Shown here piece by piece: positions 37,883 through 48,490 of a stretch of 64,000 nucleotides of DNA. How positions within the stretch are numbered: the stretch's first letter is position 1; every line of letters starts with the position of its first letter. This DNA is from Flaccisagitta enflata (Eukaryota; Chaetognatha; Sagittoidea; Aphragmophora): the NCBI GenBank assembly GCA_965153355.1, contig OZ231126.1, positions 36,828,001 to 36,892,000 of the forward strand, given 5' to 3'. Made by a program: the position numbers and the translations under genes. Below the pieces are notes generated by a model, which saw only the letters and a list, made by a program, of their open reading frames with translations, was not told the origin of the DNA and made no database searches.

Positions 37883-38115
37883 AGTCGCGTGCTACGCGAC
37901 TCTACACCCCGCTTTGTCGGTCGGTCTGTTGGTCCATCGGTCCGTCGATCCGTGCAGTCCGTCGATCCGTCCGTCACACTACTTTTTTTTGGGTTTTTGC
38001 GGACTTTTGTCGGTTCCACCCAAATGATGGAGGTGACATAAAACCTAGTGACCTTTCCTGTCAACACCCCTGACCACATGCAACTAGGGTAGCCGTGTAT
38101 CCGGCCTTGGTTACC
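37883..38115 (+). repeat. CGCGAC-hairpin dispersed repeat, complete copy
   Basis: The head AGTCGCGTGCTACGCGACT is a perfect 8 bp stem with a 3-base loop. It is followed by CTACACCCCGCTTTGTCGGT, a CCGT/CTGTTGGT tract and the end AGCCGTGTATCCGGCCTTGG. No coding capacity and no clear polymerase III boxes were seen. Confidence 0.88.
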
Positions 38116-38485
38116 AACCCAGGTCACTTTTCAAAGGATCTTTTTCTTTGATGCGCAATTATGACACCCCTGACACTCTGTACACCTTGAAAAGCTCTTT
38201 AATGCCTTCTCTGCAACTTGCCGCCCAGAATCTTGGCCCCGAACTTACGCCAAACATCCAAATAAAGAGTTGGCGCAGAATAATGTGCACGGCAATTTGT
38301 GAAAAAGGTCGTTAACAAGTCAAGAACTACGTCTATCAATCAAATTCAATCAAATTCAATCAAATAAAGCGATATCTGCATGTATATCTTTTGAAGTTTT
38401 ATCACTTTCTAAAAGATATATCGAAACACGGAATGAGCAAAAAATCGTCTATGACAATTTTTTTTCGCTTGATCACCAACTTAAA
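38116..38485. other. No gene recognised
   Basis: Unique AT-rich sequence with a tiny CAAATTCAAT duplication near 38340. Confidence 0.4.
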
Positions 38486-38999
38486 TAGTCGCAAAAGCGT
38501 CAGAAGGTCAGCGGTAGCCGTGCCCTGCCTGAGTAGGTTGTGCTTGAAGTTGAGGGGAGCAGGGCACTTGGCTTAGTCAGTGACCTATCTTTTCACATTT
38601 GAGAATTTCTCCTCCTCCTCCACAAGTTGGACTCTTGACTGGAATTTGAGGCCTGGGGATGAGATTTGAGGCCTCAGGCTGGGATCTGGGCCTACATGCC
38701 AGGATTTTGGTTTTTAGCCTAGGATTTGGGCCTCAAGGCTAGAATTTGGGCCTCAAGGCTAGGATTTGGGCCCAGAGACTGGGATTTGGGCTTGAGACTG
38801 GGATTTGAGCCTCGAGACTGAAATTTGGGCCTAAAGACTGGAATTTGGGCTTCAAGACTGTATTTGGGCCTTGGGACTAGGATTTGAGGGGGGGGGGGAC
38901 GGAGAAGGAGAAGAAGGAGAAGGAGGAGAGGGAGGAGGAGGGGAAAATTCCCCATATGCGTGAAAGCATAGGTCATCGACCCCTTCGTGGCTGCTGCCC
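38486..38999 (-). mobile_element. Modular minisatellite-core element, copy A
   Basis: Inverted copy of the family defined at 44281-44867. In the minus direction it starts GGGCAGCAGCCACGAAGGGG and TCGATGACCTATGC (from 38999). A minisatellite core of GGCCCAAATCC..AGCCT units (38645-38885) follows. The tail is CAGGGCACGGCTACCGCTGA with GACGCTTTTGCGACTA, ending at 38486. The right flank is AAAA, fitting the T-run targets of other copies. Confidence 0.75.
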
Positions 39000-39539
39000 A
39001 AAAGGGAAGACAATTTTTTGAGATGAGGTATAATCTCTGACAACAGCTACACTGCGCTGGAACGTATTTACAATTGTATTCATGAAATACACTGTTGAGC
39101 CTCACTGACCTGACTAGAGCATATGTCAAGGGACTGAAGATGATAATGCCTGAATAGATGCCAACCCATACCATGATCTTTGTGGATTCGACAAGATAAG
39201 ATATTGCTCTACTATCGACCATCCATCAGGGTGTCAATCTTTACTGTCTGTCTCTCACTTTATCTGTCTCTGTCTCTTTCTCTCTCTGTCTCTAACCATC
39301 CCTAAACGCAGAAAAAGCAATCTGTGACACACATGCAGATTACTTAAGTGCATTTTGCATCCGAGCGCATTTTACTTGTACGCGTACAGATTGCATGATA
39401 CGCTGTACACATCGACATCGTTCCAGACTTAGCTATTGGCTACAGCAAAGTTCGCTTGTAACAAAATAAAGTGGCAGTCCCTTGGACTTTGTTAGAAGAG
39501 TTTTCAACTGTAATTAGATCGCAGATCATTGTCAGTTTT
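39000..39539. other. No gene recognised
   Basis: Unique sequence with a short CT-rich patch near 39245-39290. Confidence 0.4.
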
Positions 39540-39612
39540 AGATGCGTCCACGCATATCTATAAGAGGCTTTGTCTGTCCGTTGGTCGGTCGGTCCGTGGT
39601 GATCGAGTTGAG
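39540..39612 (+). repeat. CGCGAC-hairpin repeat, 5' part only
   Basis: The head AGATGCGTCCACGCATATCT keeps a stem (ATGCGT with ACGCAT) although its bases differ from the usual GTCGCG/CGCGAC. It is followed by ATAAGAGGCTTTGTCTGTCC and GTGGTGATCGAGTTGAGAA as in 51074-51245. Confidence 0.8.
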
Positions 39613-40849
39613 AATGATTAAAATGCATAGAATATTCGAAATATCTCAGATTATTGCATCATTCCGTTGACTCTTGACTGGTTCACACTCCCAGAATGAC
39701 TGATGCAATATTAAATCATTCTAAACAAGCTAAGCCGCATGTGGACGCATCGTTGTACCCCCGGGGTACTTGTTCTTTCCCATCGTCGTTTCTCTCCTCT
39801 GTGACCTCTTCTCTCTCTCTCAATCTCTTACGCCTAATACGCTGGTCAGCTTGTCAAGGATGGCCCAAATTTACTTTTGCCTGGCAATGAAAAGACTAGG
39901 TCCTGTAGAAAGCAAGTAGTCTTTTGCGCAATTGCTCATTTGTTTTTCTGCAAAATGTCGAAGGAATATATCAAAACATAAACTGTGACAAAAACTTCCC
40001 ATCAGTGCAAAGTTGCATGTACTCAGGCAAAGCCAGACACGGGCTATCCAACTGAACGCGACAAAAGATCTATACACAGTAAGACAGCTGATCACTTAGA
40101 TTGTCACAACATTATTATTCATTAAACAGAACTTTGTAAAAATTCAATCATATCAATCAATGATATTATCCATGATCATGCACCAAACCCATCACCCTAG
40201 TTGTCACTTCATAAAAGATGAAATAGGAAATGGAAAGATATCAACAATAAAAAAACATCATTCAGTATACATACAGTCATGCTTGAATAAATCGCAACTG
40301 GCTTCTCAAGCCCATTTCTCAGTTGGAAAACAGAAAAAAATATAAGATCAAAGACGAAATTCAAGCTTTTGAAAAATGAATACGGTGAGACCAAGGAGAG
40401 CAAATTTGGTTGAAGAGTTTAGGCGCAAAGATGTTTTAAAGAGAAGGATAAGATATGGGGAGGGAAATTTATCATGTTTTCTTGGTTTAGTTGTTTTTTT
40501 TTTATAAGTCTTATGCAAAGCCACCCCAATATTGGTAATTGACATCAAAATTGGCCACTCTGTGAATGAAGGTGCATGTACTTGCACAGTGAAACCTGGT
40601 TTGAGCTGTATGGTATGACATACAGTGTAGATGATTAGAGTACAAGTTCATTTTTCTCTCAACCCAAAATACCTCAAGAACTTCTTAATATCAATGCCAG
40701 CAGAATGTGGCTCAGTCTTGAAAATGGCAGCTGATTAACTAGGAATTGATGTTAATGCGTCAAAAAATATCTAGATTATACAGGTTGGCCCATAAGATGT
40801 CACAAAATGATCAAATAAAATTCCAGTTGCAATTCAACCACTTAGGACT
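39613..40849. other. No gene recognised
   Basis: About 1.2 kb of unique AT-rich sequence; no frame above 80 codons and no recognisable repeat. Confidence 0.45.
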
Positions 40850-41540
40850 GTACAAAGGAAATTTCATGCTAACGAAAATAAAACGATGAAAATAATGGTA
40901 ATCAGGAAAAAAGTCGAAGTCTGTCTTAGACTTTTTGACATATTCGAGAAAAACAGGGTTTTCATTTTCTTATCAGGAAGTTGCGGGACTCCACCGAGCA
41001 ATTACATTCTTGGACGAAATTCATGGAGTAAGTAGATTGCGCCAAGCAGAATGCTCTACGACAAATATTTTTTGCGCTATGATTTTTTAAAGATTTATTT
41101 ACGAATAATTCAAATGGAATTTTTTTCAATTTTTTTTAATTTTGTGTAGGATCAATAAAGCCCAGCTGCTCATCTGTGAGGGCGTTTTTGAGCATTTTAG
41201 CTCATTCAGCTTACTTAGCTTGCTTTTTTTCTTTGATTTTAAACAGGATAAAAAAATGTTTTGATTTAAGCATACAAATACACGAAAGCATGTCAGTGTG
41301 CAAAGCTGGTTGTCTGGTTGAATTGTTTTGAATATTTCAGCTCATCTAGCTCATTTGGCTCAGTCCTATTTTTCTCTGATTTTCAGTACAACCAATGCAA
41401 ACGATTTCTTTTGATTTAATCTGACAAATAAAAAAAATTCAGTGACTGAAGATAAAAGCATGGTGAAAAGTGACCAGTGCTTACGACTTTTTTCCTCATG
41501 GCGACAGCCGCCATTACTGGTAAAGGATAGAATGAATTTG
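40850..41540 (+). repeat. Dispersed repeat, copy 1 (inverted copy at 58390-59660)
   Basis: Several blocks match the complement of 58390-59660 in order: the GTCGAAGTC..TCTTAGACTTT block, AAAACAGGGTTTTCATTTTC, GAATGCTCTACGACAAATAT, AGCTCATTTGGCTCAGTCCT and GGTGAAAAGTGACCAGTGC. No protein motif is visible, so the nature of the element is unknown. Confidence 0.75.
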
Positions 41541-41707
41541 GCAGAAACTACAAAGTAAATTACAAGTGCTACTTGGCACTCTCCGTCTTCCTTTCTGTTT
41601 TCATCACCTTCCCCTCTCTCATCAGCTTTCACTCTATACCTTACTCATCTCTCTCTCCTTTATCCTCCACTCCATCCTCTTCACTTCCAAGTTGGAAGTT
41701 CCAACAT

Positions 41708-42124
41708 GGGCAACTGCCCAAAAGGGGTCGATGACCTTCACTTTCACACAGGGAAAATTTATTCTCCTCTTTCTCCTGCTCTGTATGCCCCACTCTAGGC
41801 TTCAATACCAGCATCAAGACTAAAATCCCAGTTTTAGGCTCAAATCCCAGCTTTGACGCTCAAATCCCAGCCTCGAGGCTCAAATCATAGCCTTGAGGCT
41901 TGAATCCCAGCCTAAAGGCTCAAATAGCCTTAAGACTTTTATTCCAGCTTCATGGCTCAAATATCAACCTCGCTGCTCAAATCACAGCCTTAAGGCCTTA
42001 AATAGTATGAAAAGACGAAGATCTTTTTGTTGTGAACGCATAAGTCATTGGCCCCTTTTAGGCTGCTGCCCCTCTCACCATTTCATCCCTACATATACAA
42101 AGGGGTACCGCTGACCTTCTGAAG
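41708..42124 (+). mobile_element. Modular minisatellite-core element, copy B
   Basis: The left end GGGCAACTGCCCAAAAGGGG, TCGATGACC and the right end GTCATTGGCCCCTTTTAGGC, TGCTGCCCC form an inverted pair. The core (41800-42000) is made of CTCAAATCCCAGCCT units, and the tail reads AAAGGGGTACCGCTGACC. Confidence 0.75.
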
Positions 42125-42260
42125 CTTCTCTTGTCCTTCCTCCATTCTATCCTCTCCATCTTCCTCTCTCTCCTCTATATTCTCCCCTCTTTCTCATCCT
42201 CTACTCTCTCTTCTGTCTCCTTCTCTCTTCTCCATCCTCCTATCTCTCTAGTCCATCCTC

Positions 42261-42629
42261 CTCTTGGTCTCCTTCATTCACAGAATCAATGATTGCACTG
42301 TATTGTCTGAAGTGAACCAAGCAAATTGCTCTGAAAAATACTCTTTTAAGGACATATACTGTAGCAACAGTAATACACTGAATTGTATTATCAACGTCAT
42401 TGAAAATATTTGGGAAATTTGTTAAGCCAATGGACGTATGAAGAAAATGTGAATTACATTACGGACTAATGTAACTTATTTGATTGTTACGTTTAATCTA
42501 TTCATTTACGTATTACGAAGATTTTTTGTGTTATATACATTTTACTGTACAGCTCATTTACAATATTCATTGTAAGGATGTGTTTTTGCACTGATGAGCA
42601 TTACATTCAAATAAAAAAAATTTAATCTC
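42261..42629. other. No gene recognised
   Basis: Unique AT-rich sequence between two polypyrimidine blocks. Confidence 0.4.
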
Positions 42630-43121
42630 TCTCTCCTTTCCCTCCTCTTTTCTGTTTCTAATCTCCTCTCTCTCTTTCCCATCCCCTTTTCTCTCCTCTC
42701 CATCCTCTCCTCTCTCTCCTTCATCCTTTTCTTTCTCTTCACCATCCTCCTCTCTCTCATCCTCATCCTCTTCTCTCTCATCTTTATCCTCTTCTCCCTT
42801 CTCCAGCCTCACCTCTTTCTTTTCCAACTCTCTCTTCTCCTTGCTCCTGTCTCCCTTCTCCATTTGTCGCTCTCTCTTTCCTGTCCTCTTCTCTCTCTCC
42901 CTAATCCTTTTCTCTCTCTTCTCCATCCTCCTCTCTCTCATCCTTTTCTCTCTCTGTTCTTTATCCCCCTCTCCCTTTCCTTGCCTCACCTCTTTCTTTT
43001 CTAACTCTCTTTCTTCTCCTTGCTCCTGTCACCCTTCTCCATTTATTGCTCTCTCTTTCCTGCCCTCCTTTCTCTCCTCTCCTTCCTCTTTTCTCTCTTC
43101 CTCCTTCTGTTTATCTCTTTT

Positions 43122-43874
43122 GAGCAGCAGTTCCGAAGGGGTCTATGCATTCTAGGAATCTGTCCCGTCCGTCGTCCGATGCGATCCGTCCGTCCAGCCA
43201 AATCCGTCCCCCCAGCCCCATCCTCAGTGCTTTGTCTCCTTCAGGGCCCAAATCCAAGCAAAATGGCCCAAATCCAGGTGAATTGGCCCAATCTGGCTGA
43301 AAAACCTGAATTTTGGCCTAAATTCTGTCCTTTTGGCCCCTTAAACATAGATTCTGGCTTCTTAAACCCACATCGTAGTCTTAGGGACCCAGATCCTGAT
43401 CTCCGGGACCCAAATTCTGACCTAGGTTCTGGCCTCAAAGACCTAAATCCTAGCCTCAGAGACCCAGGACCTGGCCTCAAGGCCCTAAATCCTGGCCTCG
43501 GAAACCCCAAATCCTGGCCTCAGAGACTCCAGCCTGACACTCTGAGGCCCAATTCTGGCCTCAGGGACCTAGATCCTGGCCTGCTCTCCCCTCAACTTAA
43601 CCTACAAACTTCTCAAGAAGAGCAGGGGTACCCTTGTCCATATACTGCCTTTTGTCATTTCTCCATATTGTTGAATGAGAGTTTGAATAACAGGGCTTCC
43701 TAGACAGAAGGAAGGCTGAGAGAAGGACGGACGGACGGATGGACGGACGGACAGATTCCCCTGTGTTCTGCAGACACGTCCCTTGGGGCCACTGCACGCC
43801 CTCAACCTAAATCACAGCATACTACTCAAGCAGGGCACGGGTACCGCTGACCACTTACTGCCTTTGGGCTGCTA
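43122..43874 (+). mobile_element. Modular minisatellite-core element, copy C
   Basis: Left end GAGCAGCAGTTCCGAAGGGG, TCTATGC after a TTTT flank. The core (43240-43600) has units such as CTGGCCTCAGAGACCCAAATC. The right part is CCCTTGGGGCCACTGC, with the tail CAAGCAGGGCACGGGTACCG and CTGACCACTTACTGCC, ending near GCTA|TTCC. A second tail-like stretch (AGCAGGGGTACCCTTGTCCA at 43621) suggests one copy inserted in another. Confidence 0.65.
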
Positions 43875-44280
43875 TTCCTTATTCTGTTCTCTTTCTTTCC
43901 CATCCTCTTCTGTCTTTTCTCCATCTTCCCAATCCTCCTTTCTCTTCTCATCCTCTTCTCTCTCTTCTCTGTCCTTCTCTTGCTGTTTGTCATCCTCCTG
44001 ACTCTCTACCCCATTCTCTTCTTTCTCCTCTCCGTTCTCCTTTCTCTCTTCCCAACCCTCCTTTCTCTTCTCATCCTCTTCTCTCTCTTTTCTATCCTTC
44101 TGTTGCTCTTTGTCATCCTCCTCCCCATTCTCTTTCTCTTTTCCATCCTCTTTTCTCTCTTCTCCATCCTCCTCCCTCTCTTCTCTTTCCCCCTCTTCCT
44201 TCTCCAACTTCACCTCTTTTTTTTCCATTTCTACTTCTCCATTTGTCACTCTCTCTTCCCCATCCTCCTCTCTCTTTTTT

Positions 44281-44867
44281 GGGCAGCGGCCCCGGAGGGG
44301 CCGATGACCTATGATTCCACATAGGGCAATTTTTCTCCGGTTTCATTTATGACCAAATCCGTCCACGTCCCCCCTCCCCAAACACCTCATAGACCCCAAA
44401 TCAGGCCACTAGGCTCAGAGAATCAGGCCTCTCTGACCCCAAATCAGACTTCTCAGACCTCAATCAGGCCTCCCCGGGCCCCAATCAGGTGTCCTCAGAC
44501 TCTAATCAGGCCTCCCAGACCCCCAGTGTGGAGCTTTTCCAGACCCAAATTGGGCCTCTCAGATCCAAATCAGGCCACCAAACTATGTCAGGCTTTTCAG
44601 GAATTCCAAATTGGACCCCTCAATTTAAATAAGGCCTTTTAGACCAAAAGCAAACCTCAGACCCCAAACCACGCCTCTCACCCTAAATCAAGACCTTTCA
44701 GAGCCAAAATCCAGGCCTCTCAGCCCTCCAAACCGGAGAAAATTGTCCTATGTGGAATCATAGGTCATCGGCCCCTCCGGGGCCGCTGCCCCTTTCATAA
44801 TCTCATTCCCACACACACTAACTTAGGGGCATCGGGTACCGCTGACCATGTAACGCTTTTGCGACTA
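44281..44867 (+). mobile_element. Modular minisatellite-core element, copy D (reference copy)
   Basis: The left inverted repeat 44281-44340 (starts GGGCAGCGGCCCCGGAGGGG) matches the complement of 44733-44791 over 59 bp with a single one-base indel. Between them lies a core of TCAGACCCCAAATCAGGCCT units. After the right repeat comes a conserved tail: CTCATTCCCACACACACTAA, GGGGCATCGGGTACCGCTGA, CCATG, ending GCGACTA. No open frame of note; the mobilising enzyme is unknown. Confidence 0.85.
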
Positions 44868-45354
44868 TTCTTTCTTTCTTTCGCTCAGACTGGTTGCTTT
44901 GATACTCGGTGGCAAAACCATCTCCATGGCGACATTTCAATGGATTTGAATCCAACTCCAAACAACAATCCTCTCCCCAACATCAACTCTTCTCTCTCTT
45001 CCCCATCCTCTTCTCTCTCTTTTCCAACCTCTTCTTTCTCTTCCCCATTCTCTTCTCTCTCTCCCCCATCCTCTTCTCTCTCTTCCCCATCCTCTTCTCT
45101 CTCTTTTCTAACCTCTTCTTTCTCTTCCCCATTCTCTTCTCTCTCTTCCCCATCCTCCTCACTCTCTCCTCCATCTTTATGCCTCTTATTCAGCCTCACC
45201 TCTTCAATCTCCATCTCTCTCTCTTTTCCGTGCTCTTGCCTCTCTTTTCCACTCATCTCCTCTTTCTTTACCTCCTCTTTCTTTACCTCCTCTTTCACCT
45301 ATCCAATCTCTTCTCTCACCTCCTTCCTTTCTTGTCTCCCCACGCGACCCACCA

Positions 45355-45880
45355 TTGATCAATCCCGTTTCCACATCATCTTCCTTGGCCTCCATCTCCA
45401 TTTCCTCCAATCTCGTTTCTGTTTCCGCTTCCGCTTCCGCTTTCGCTTCCGCTTCCGCCTCCTCTTTCACCTCTCCATTCTCTTTTCTATCACCTCCTTC
45501 CATTCACGTCTCCCCACACGACCCACCATTGATCAGTCACGTTTCCACATCATCTTCCTTGACTCCCATCTCCATTTCCTCCAATCTTGATTCCGCTTCC
45601 GCTTCCGCTTCCGCTTCTGCCTTCACTTCCGCTTCCTCTTTCACCTCTTCATTCTCTTCTCTCTCACCTCCTTCCATTCTTGTCTCCCCACACAACCCAC
45701 CATTGATCAATCCATTTTCCACATCCTCTGCCTTGACTTCCATCTCCATTTCCTCCAATCTCGATTCCGCTTCCGCTTCCGCTCCCACTTTCGCTCCCGC
45801 TTCCGCTTCCGCTTCCATTTTTGCTTTCGCTTCCGCTTCCGCTTCCGCTTCCGCTTCCGCTTTCTCCCTCTCCTCCTCCG
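45355..45880. repeat. Tandem repeat of about 175 bp, three copies, coding on the minus strand
   Basis: CATTGATCA at the start of each unit recurs near 45353, 45530 and 45701, each followed by a run of GCTTCC hexamers. On the minus strand it encodes EAEAEA runs, SRLEEMEME and a GLINGG-type segment, the tail of the gene at 45537-46506. Confidence 0.85.
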
Positions 45881-46506
45881 TTTGCAAGAGGTCTTCAAGA
45901 TGCCCGTTGATAGCATCTCGCCAACTGACACGACAGCAGCAGCACACGTTGACAACCTTTTTAAGGACAAAGACTACTTCAGAAAGAATGGGAGAAAAAA
46001 TCCTCGCCACGTTAAGCCCTGAGAAAATTATGAGCCCAAATATGAAATGGAGGCACTGACAAGACAAGGCAATCTCACGAAAGTAAAAGGGATGTCTAGA
46101 TACTGCAAAATAATCTGATGATGATGCAATAGAAGCAAAAGAAACAGCATGCAGCAAAAGATGAAGGATGGTGCGGATAGCGCGCCAGATTTTGCCGTGG
46201 CAACATTGACATGAGCATGGTGCGCAGACCACCAAAACTGTGAAAAAAGAGGATAGGATATTGGGTAAACCAATCGAAAATGAAGAGAAATATAGATATG
46301 GTATCATCCACTGCATAGTAGCTCCTGTGATTGCCGAAATTAACAAGCAGGCGATGGGCGACAGTGAAGCCAAAGGTGGATGCTTTGGGTGAATCCAGTG
46401 TTTACGCCGACTTTGACCGACGAATTCCAGAACGGTTCGGACAATTGTGATAGTGGAAGTTGCGATGGAAATGAATTTAATCGGCGACTGAGATACGATT
46501 CCAGAA
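45537..46506 (-). CDS. XK-related-like membrane protein, 3' coding exon
   Basis: A minus-strand frame encodes about 320 residues. Hydrophobic segments follow one another: IKFISIATSTITIVRTVLEF, LASLSPIACLLISAITGATM, LPNILSSFFTVLVVCAPC, IRTILHLLLHAVSFASIA and CLHFIFGLIIFSGLNVARIF. Then comes a cytoplasmic-looking tail of EA repeats. I chose the acceptor TTTTCAG ending at 46507 because it is phase-compatible with the donor at 56440. The frame is open to 46589, and the residues just before the acceptor (KSLHLSFFEIF) resemble the FEAFFES region of XK-related proteins, so an upstream acceptor and a missing exon are possible. The stop TGA at 45537-45539 falls inside a tail repeat where sister repeats have GGA, and the same frame stays open to 45204. 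Family assignment is tentative. Confidence 0.55.
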
Positions 46507-46639
46507 CTGAAAATTTCAAAAAATGAAAGATGCAGAGATTTATAAATCATATGCAATTGGGCTGGGGCAGTGATGCAGAAATTGTGCACTTACAAGAAAG
46601 CCGCGGGTGGAATAAACAACCAACTGACCAAAACGCTTC

Positions 46640-46945
46640 TTGATTGAAGAAGAAGATTAATAGGAAGAGGAAGAAGAAAAAGAGGAAGAAGAAGAACAGG
46701 AAAAGAAGAAAAAAGGAAAAGAGGAACAAGTGGGAGAGAACAAACAGGTTGAAGAAAAACGGAAAAAGAAGAGACAACAGGAAAGAAGTAATAGAAGAAG
46801 AAGAAAGAAGAAGAAGAGAAAGAAGAGAAGAAGAGGAAGAAGAAGAGGAAGAAGAAGGAAGAAAGAGTAAGAAGAAAGAAGAAGAAGAAGAAGAAGAAGA
46901 AGAAGAAGAAGAAGAAGAAGAAGAAGAAGAAGAAGAAGAAATTTA
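46640..46945. repeat. (GAA)n microsatellite and A/G-rich tract
   Basis: Purine-only tract ending in about 22 perfect GAA units. Confidence 0.96.
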
Positions 46946-46962
46946 CCAGTTACCACTTGCCT

Positions 46963-47065
46963 CTTTTAGACAGCTGCCCTGCTCTCATTCCTCTAATCCA
47001 ACTAATCACACTTAGCAGGGCACTGCTACAGCTCTAGGCAACCATGTTCGATCCTTGGATGACTA
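46963..47065 (+). mobile_element. Modular element, tail fragment (copy G)
   Basis: TTTTAGACAGCTGCCCTGCT followed by CTCATTCCTCTAATCC, AGCAGGGCACTGCTACAGCT, CCATGTTCGATCCTTGGATG, ACTA. It shares the GATCCTTGGATGA end with copy E and the order of blocks with copy D. The core and left end are missing. It lies next to the purine tract at 46640-46945. Confidence 0.6.
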
Positions 47066-47157
47066 GTTCAACATGGCTGGATACGCTGCCCCCCAGTCGC
47101 ATATGGTTAAGCAGGGGAAGTAATGCAAACCTCACTCAAAAAGGATAAATGTTGCAG

Positions 47158-47250
47158 ACGGACCGACAGACGGAGACAGACAAACTGGCCGACAGATAAA
47201 CCTACTAACAAACTAATATCTAGAGTCCCGTTCACGCGACTAAGAACCGA
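47158..47250 (-). repeat. CGCGAC-hairpin repeat, 5' part
   Basis: On the minus strand the head TTAGTCGCGTGAACGGGACT is followed by a TTTGTTAGTAGG stretch and CTGTCGGTCCGTCTGC words. Divergent. Confidence 0.55.
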
Positions 47251-47461
47251 TTCAATACTCTTTGCCCCAAACAGTTACAAAATATGTCTGAAAAGGTGAG
47301 CACCTCATAAAAATATAGCCGATGCTCATCCACTGGGTCACAAGTTGAGGTAATGATTCCAAAAAAACTTCGCCGATTTTGAGTTTTGCCGCAAGATCCT
47401 TGATCCTGTAAAAGAGTCATTAATCAACTTGTCTGAAGGTCAACTTGTCTGAAGGTCCTAT

Positions 47462-47720
47462 GATAGGAAACGTGAAAATTTCTAAACGCGATTTCTAAGG
47501 TTTTCTCTTCATCTCTCTTCATGTCTCTTATGTCTCTTATATCTCTCATGTCTTTTATGTCTCTTTTGTCTCTTTTGTCATTTTTTTTTTCCTATATGTC
47601 TTCTATATGTCTCTTATGTCTCTTATTTCTCTTATTTCTCTTATTCTCTTCATGTGTCTCATGTCTCCTCATGTTTCCTCATGTCTCTTCATGGCTCTCC
47701 ATATCTCACCATGTCTCTCC
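47462..47720. repeat. CT-rich dispersed repeat (ATGTCTCTT words), copy 2
   Basis: Same lead-in as 4062-4269 (AAAATTTCTAAACGCGATTT, CTAAGGTTTTCTCTTCAT), followed by CATGTCTCTTATGTCTCTT words. Confidence 0.7.
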
Positions 47721-47879
47721 AAGTCCCTTCATGTCGTTTGTGAGTAAGGCCTTGCGGGCCTGCCCGTGTGAGGGCCGGGGCACGGCATTTGGGCCAAACC
47801 CGTAGGCCGGGTTTGCCCTCAAGCCCAGCTCGGTTTTTACATTTTTCTCTCATTGTCATATTTTTTTTTCTTTTAATAT

Positions 47880-48245
47880 TTATGACCGATTTCTTTTGAT
47901 CCTTTGCACCAAACAATATTTTAAGATTTTTTTTTCATTTTCATATCTATTTTTTATATGTTATTCTTTTTTTCATCTTTTCATATTTCACTTTTTAGTT
48001 TTTAGTTTTTACTTTTTACTTTTCTTTCTTTTTTTTTCATTTTTCACTTTTTATTTTTCACATTTTATTTTTCACATTTTATTGCTTACTTTTCACTTTT
48101 TATTTTTCACTTCTTACTTTTCTTTTTTCACTCTTCATTTTTCACTTCTCATCTTTTTTATAATTTATTTTCTATCCTCTCATTTTTTATTTTTCACTTT
48201 CTCTTTGCACTTCAAACATTTAAGTTTTTACTTTGTCCTTTTGTA
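47880..48245. repeat. T-rich minisatellite, TTTTTCACTTTTTA words
   Basis: Imperfect repeats of TTTTTCACTTTTTATTTTTC with drift; low-complexity F/L/S frames on the plus strand are a by-product. Confidence 0.8.
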
Positions 48246-48436
48246 CTTTTAGATAAAAAGGTTCTTTATTTTGATAAGAAATAATTCCAAGTTGACAAAT
48301 GATCATTGAATTTTGCTGATGTATGACTGTTTTGGAATTCTGATGGGTGATCGTTCCTGAGACTTTTTTGGGATCTGAACTCACTTGTGCGCGGTCTTTC
48401 CCAATGAATGAGAATCGAAGCTAATCCAGGATTGAC

Positions 48437-48489
<53 letters not shown>

Positions 48490-48490
48490 A
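48437..48490. repeat. (GA)n-(GACA)n microsatellite
   Basis: About 15 GA units, then five ACAG units. Confidence 0.95.

Larger units (their letters stand above)
41574..45352. repeat. Polypyrimidine minisatellite tract interrupted by three elements
   Basis: CT-rich words of 11-18 bp such as TCTCTCTTCCCCATCCTCTT fill 41574-41690, 42118-42260, 42630-43121, 43880-44280 and 44985-45352. Copies B, C and D of the modular element sit between these blocks. Read on the minus strand the blocks give E/K/R-rich frames (for example 42567-42989, 43872-44249, 44885-45298), in keeping with the E-rich tail of the gene ending at 45537. They could be its degenerate continuation. Confidence 0.7.

Noticed and set aside
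42567-42989. E/K/R-rich minus frame as an independent gene (also 43872-44249 and 44885-45298)
   Set aside because: Low-complexity translation of a polypyrimidine minisatellite, with no start context or non-repetitive sequence of its own.
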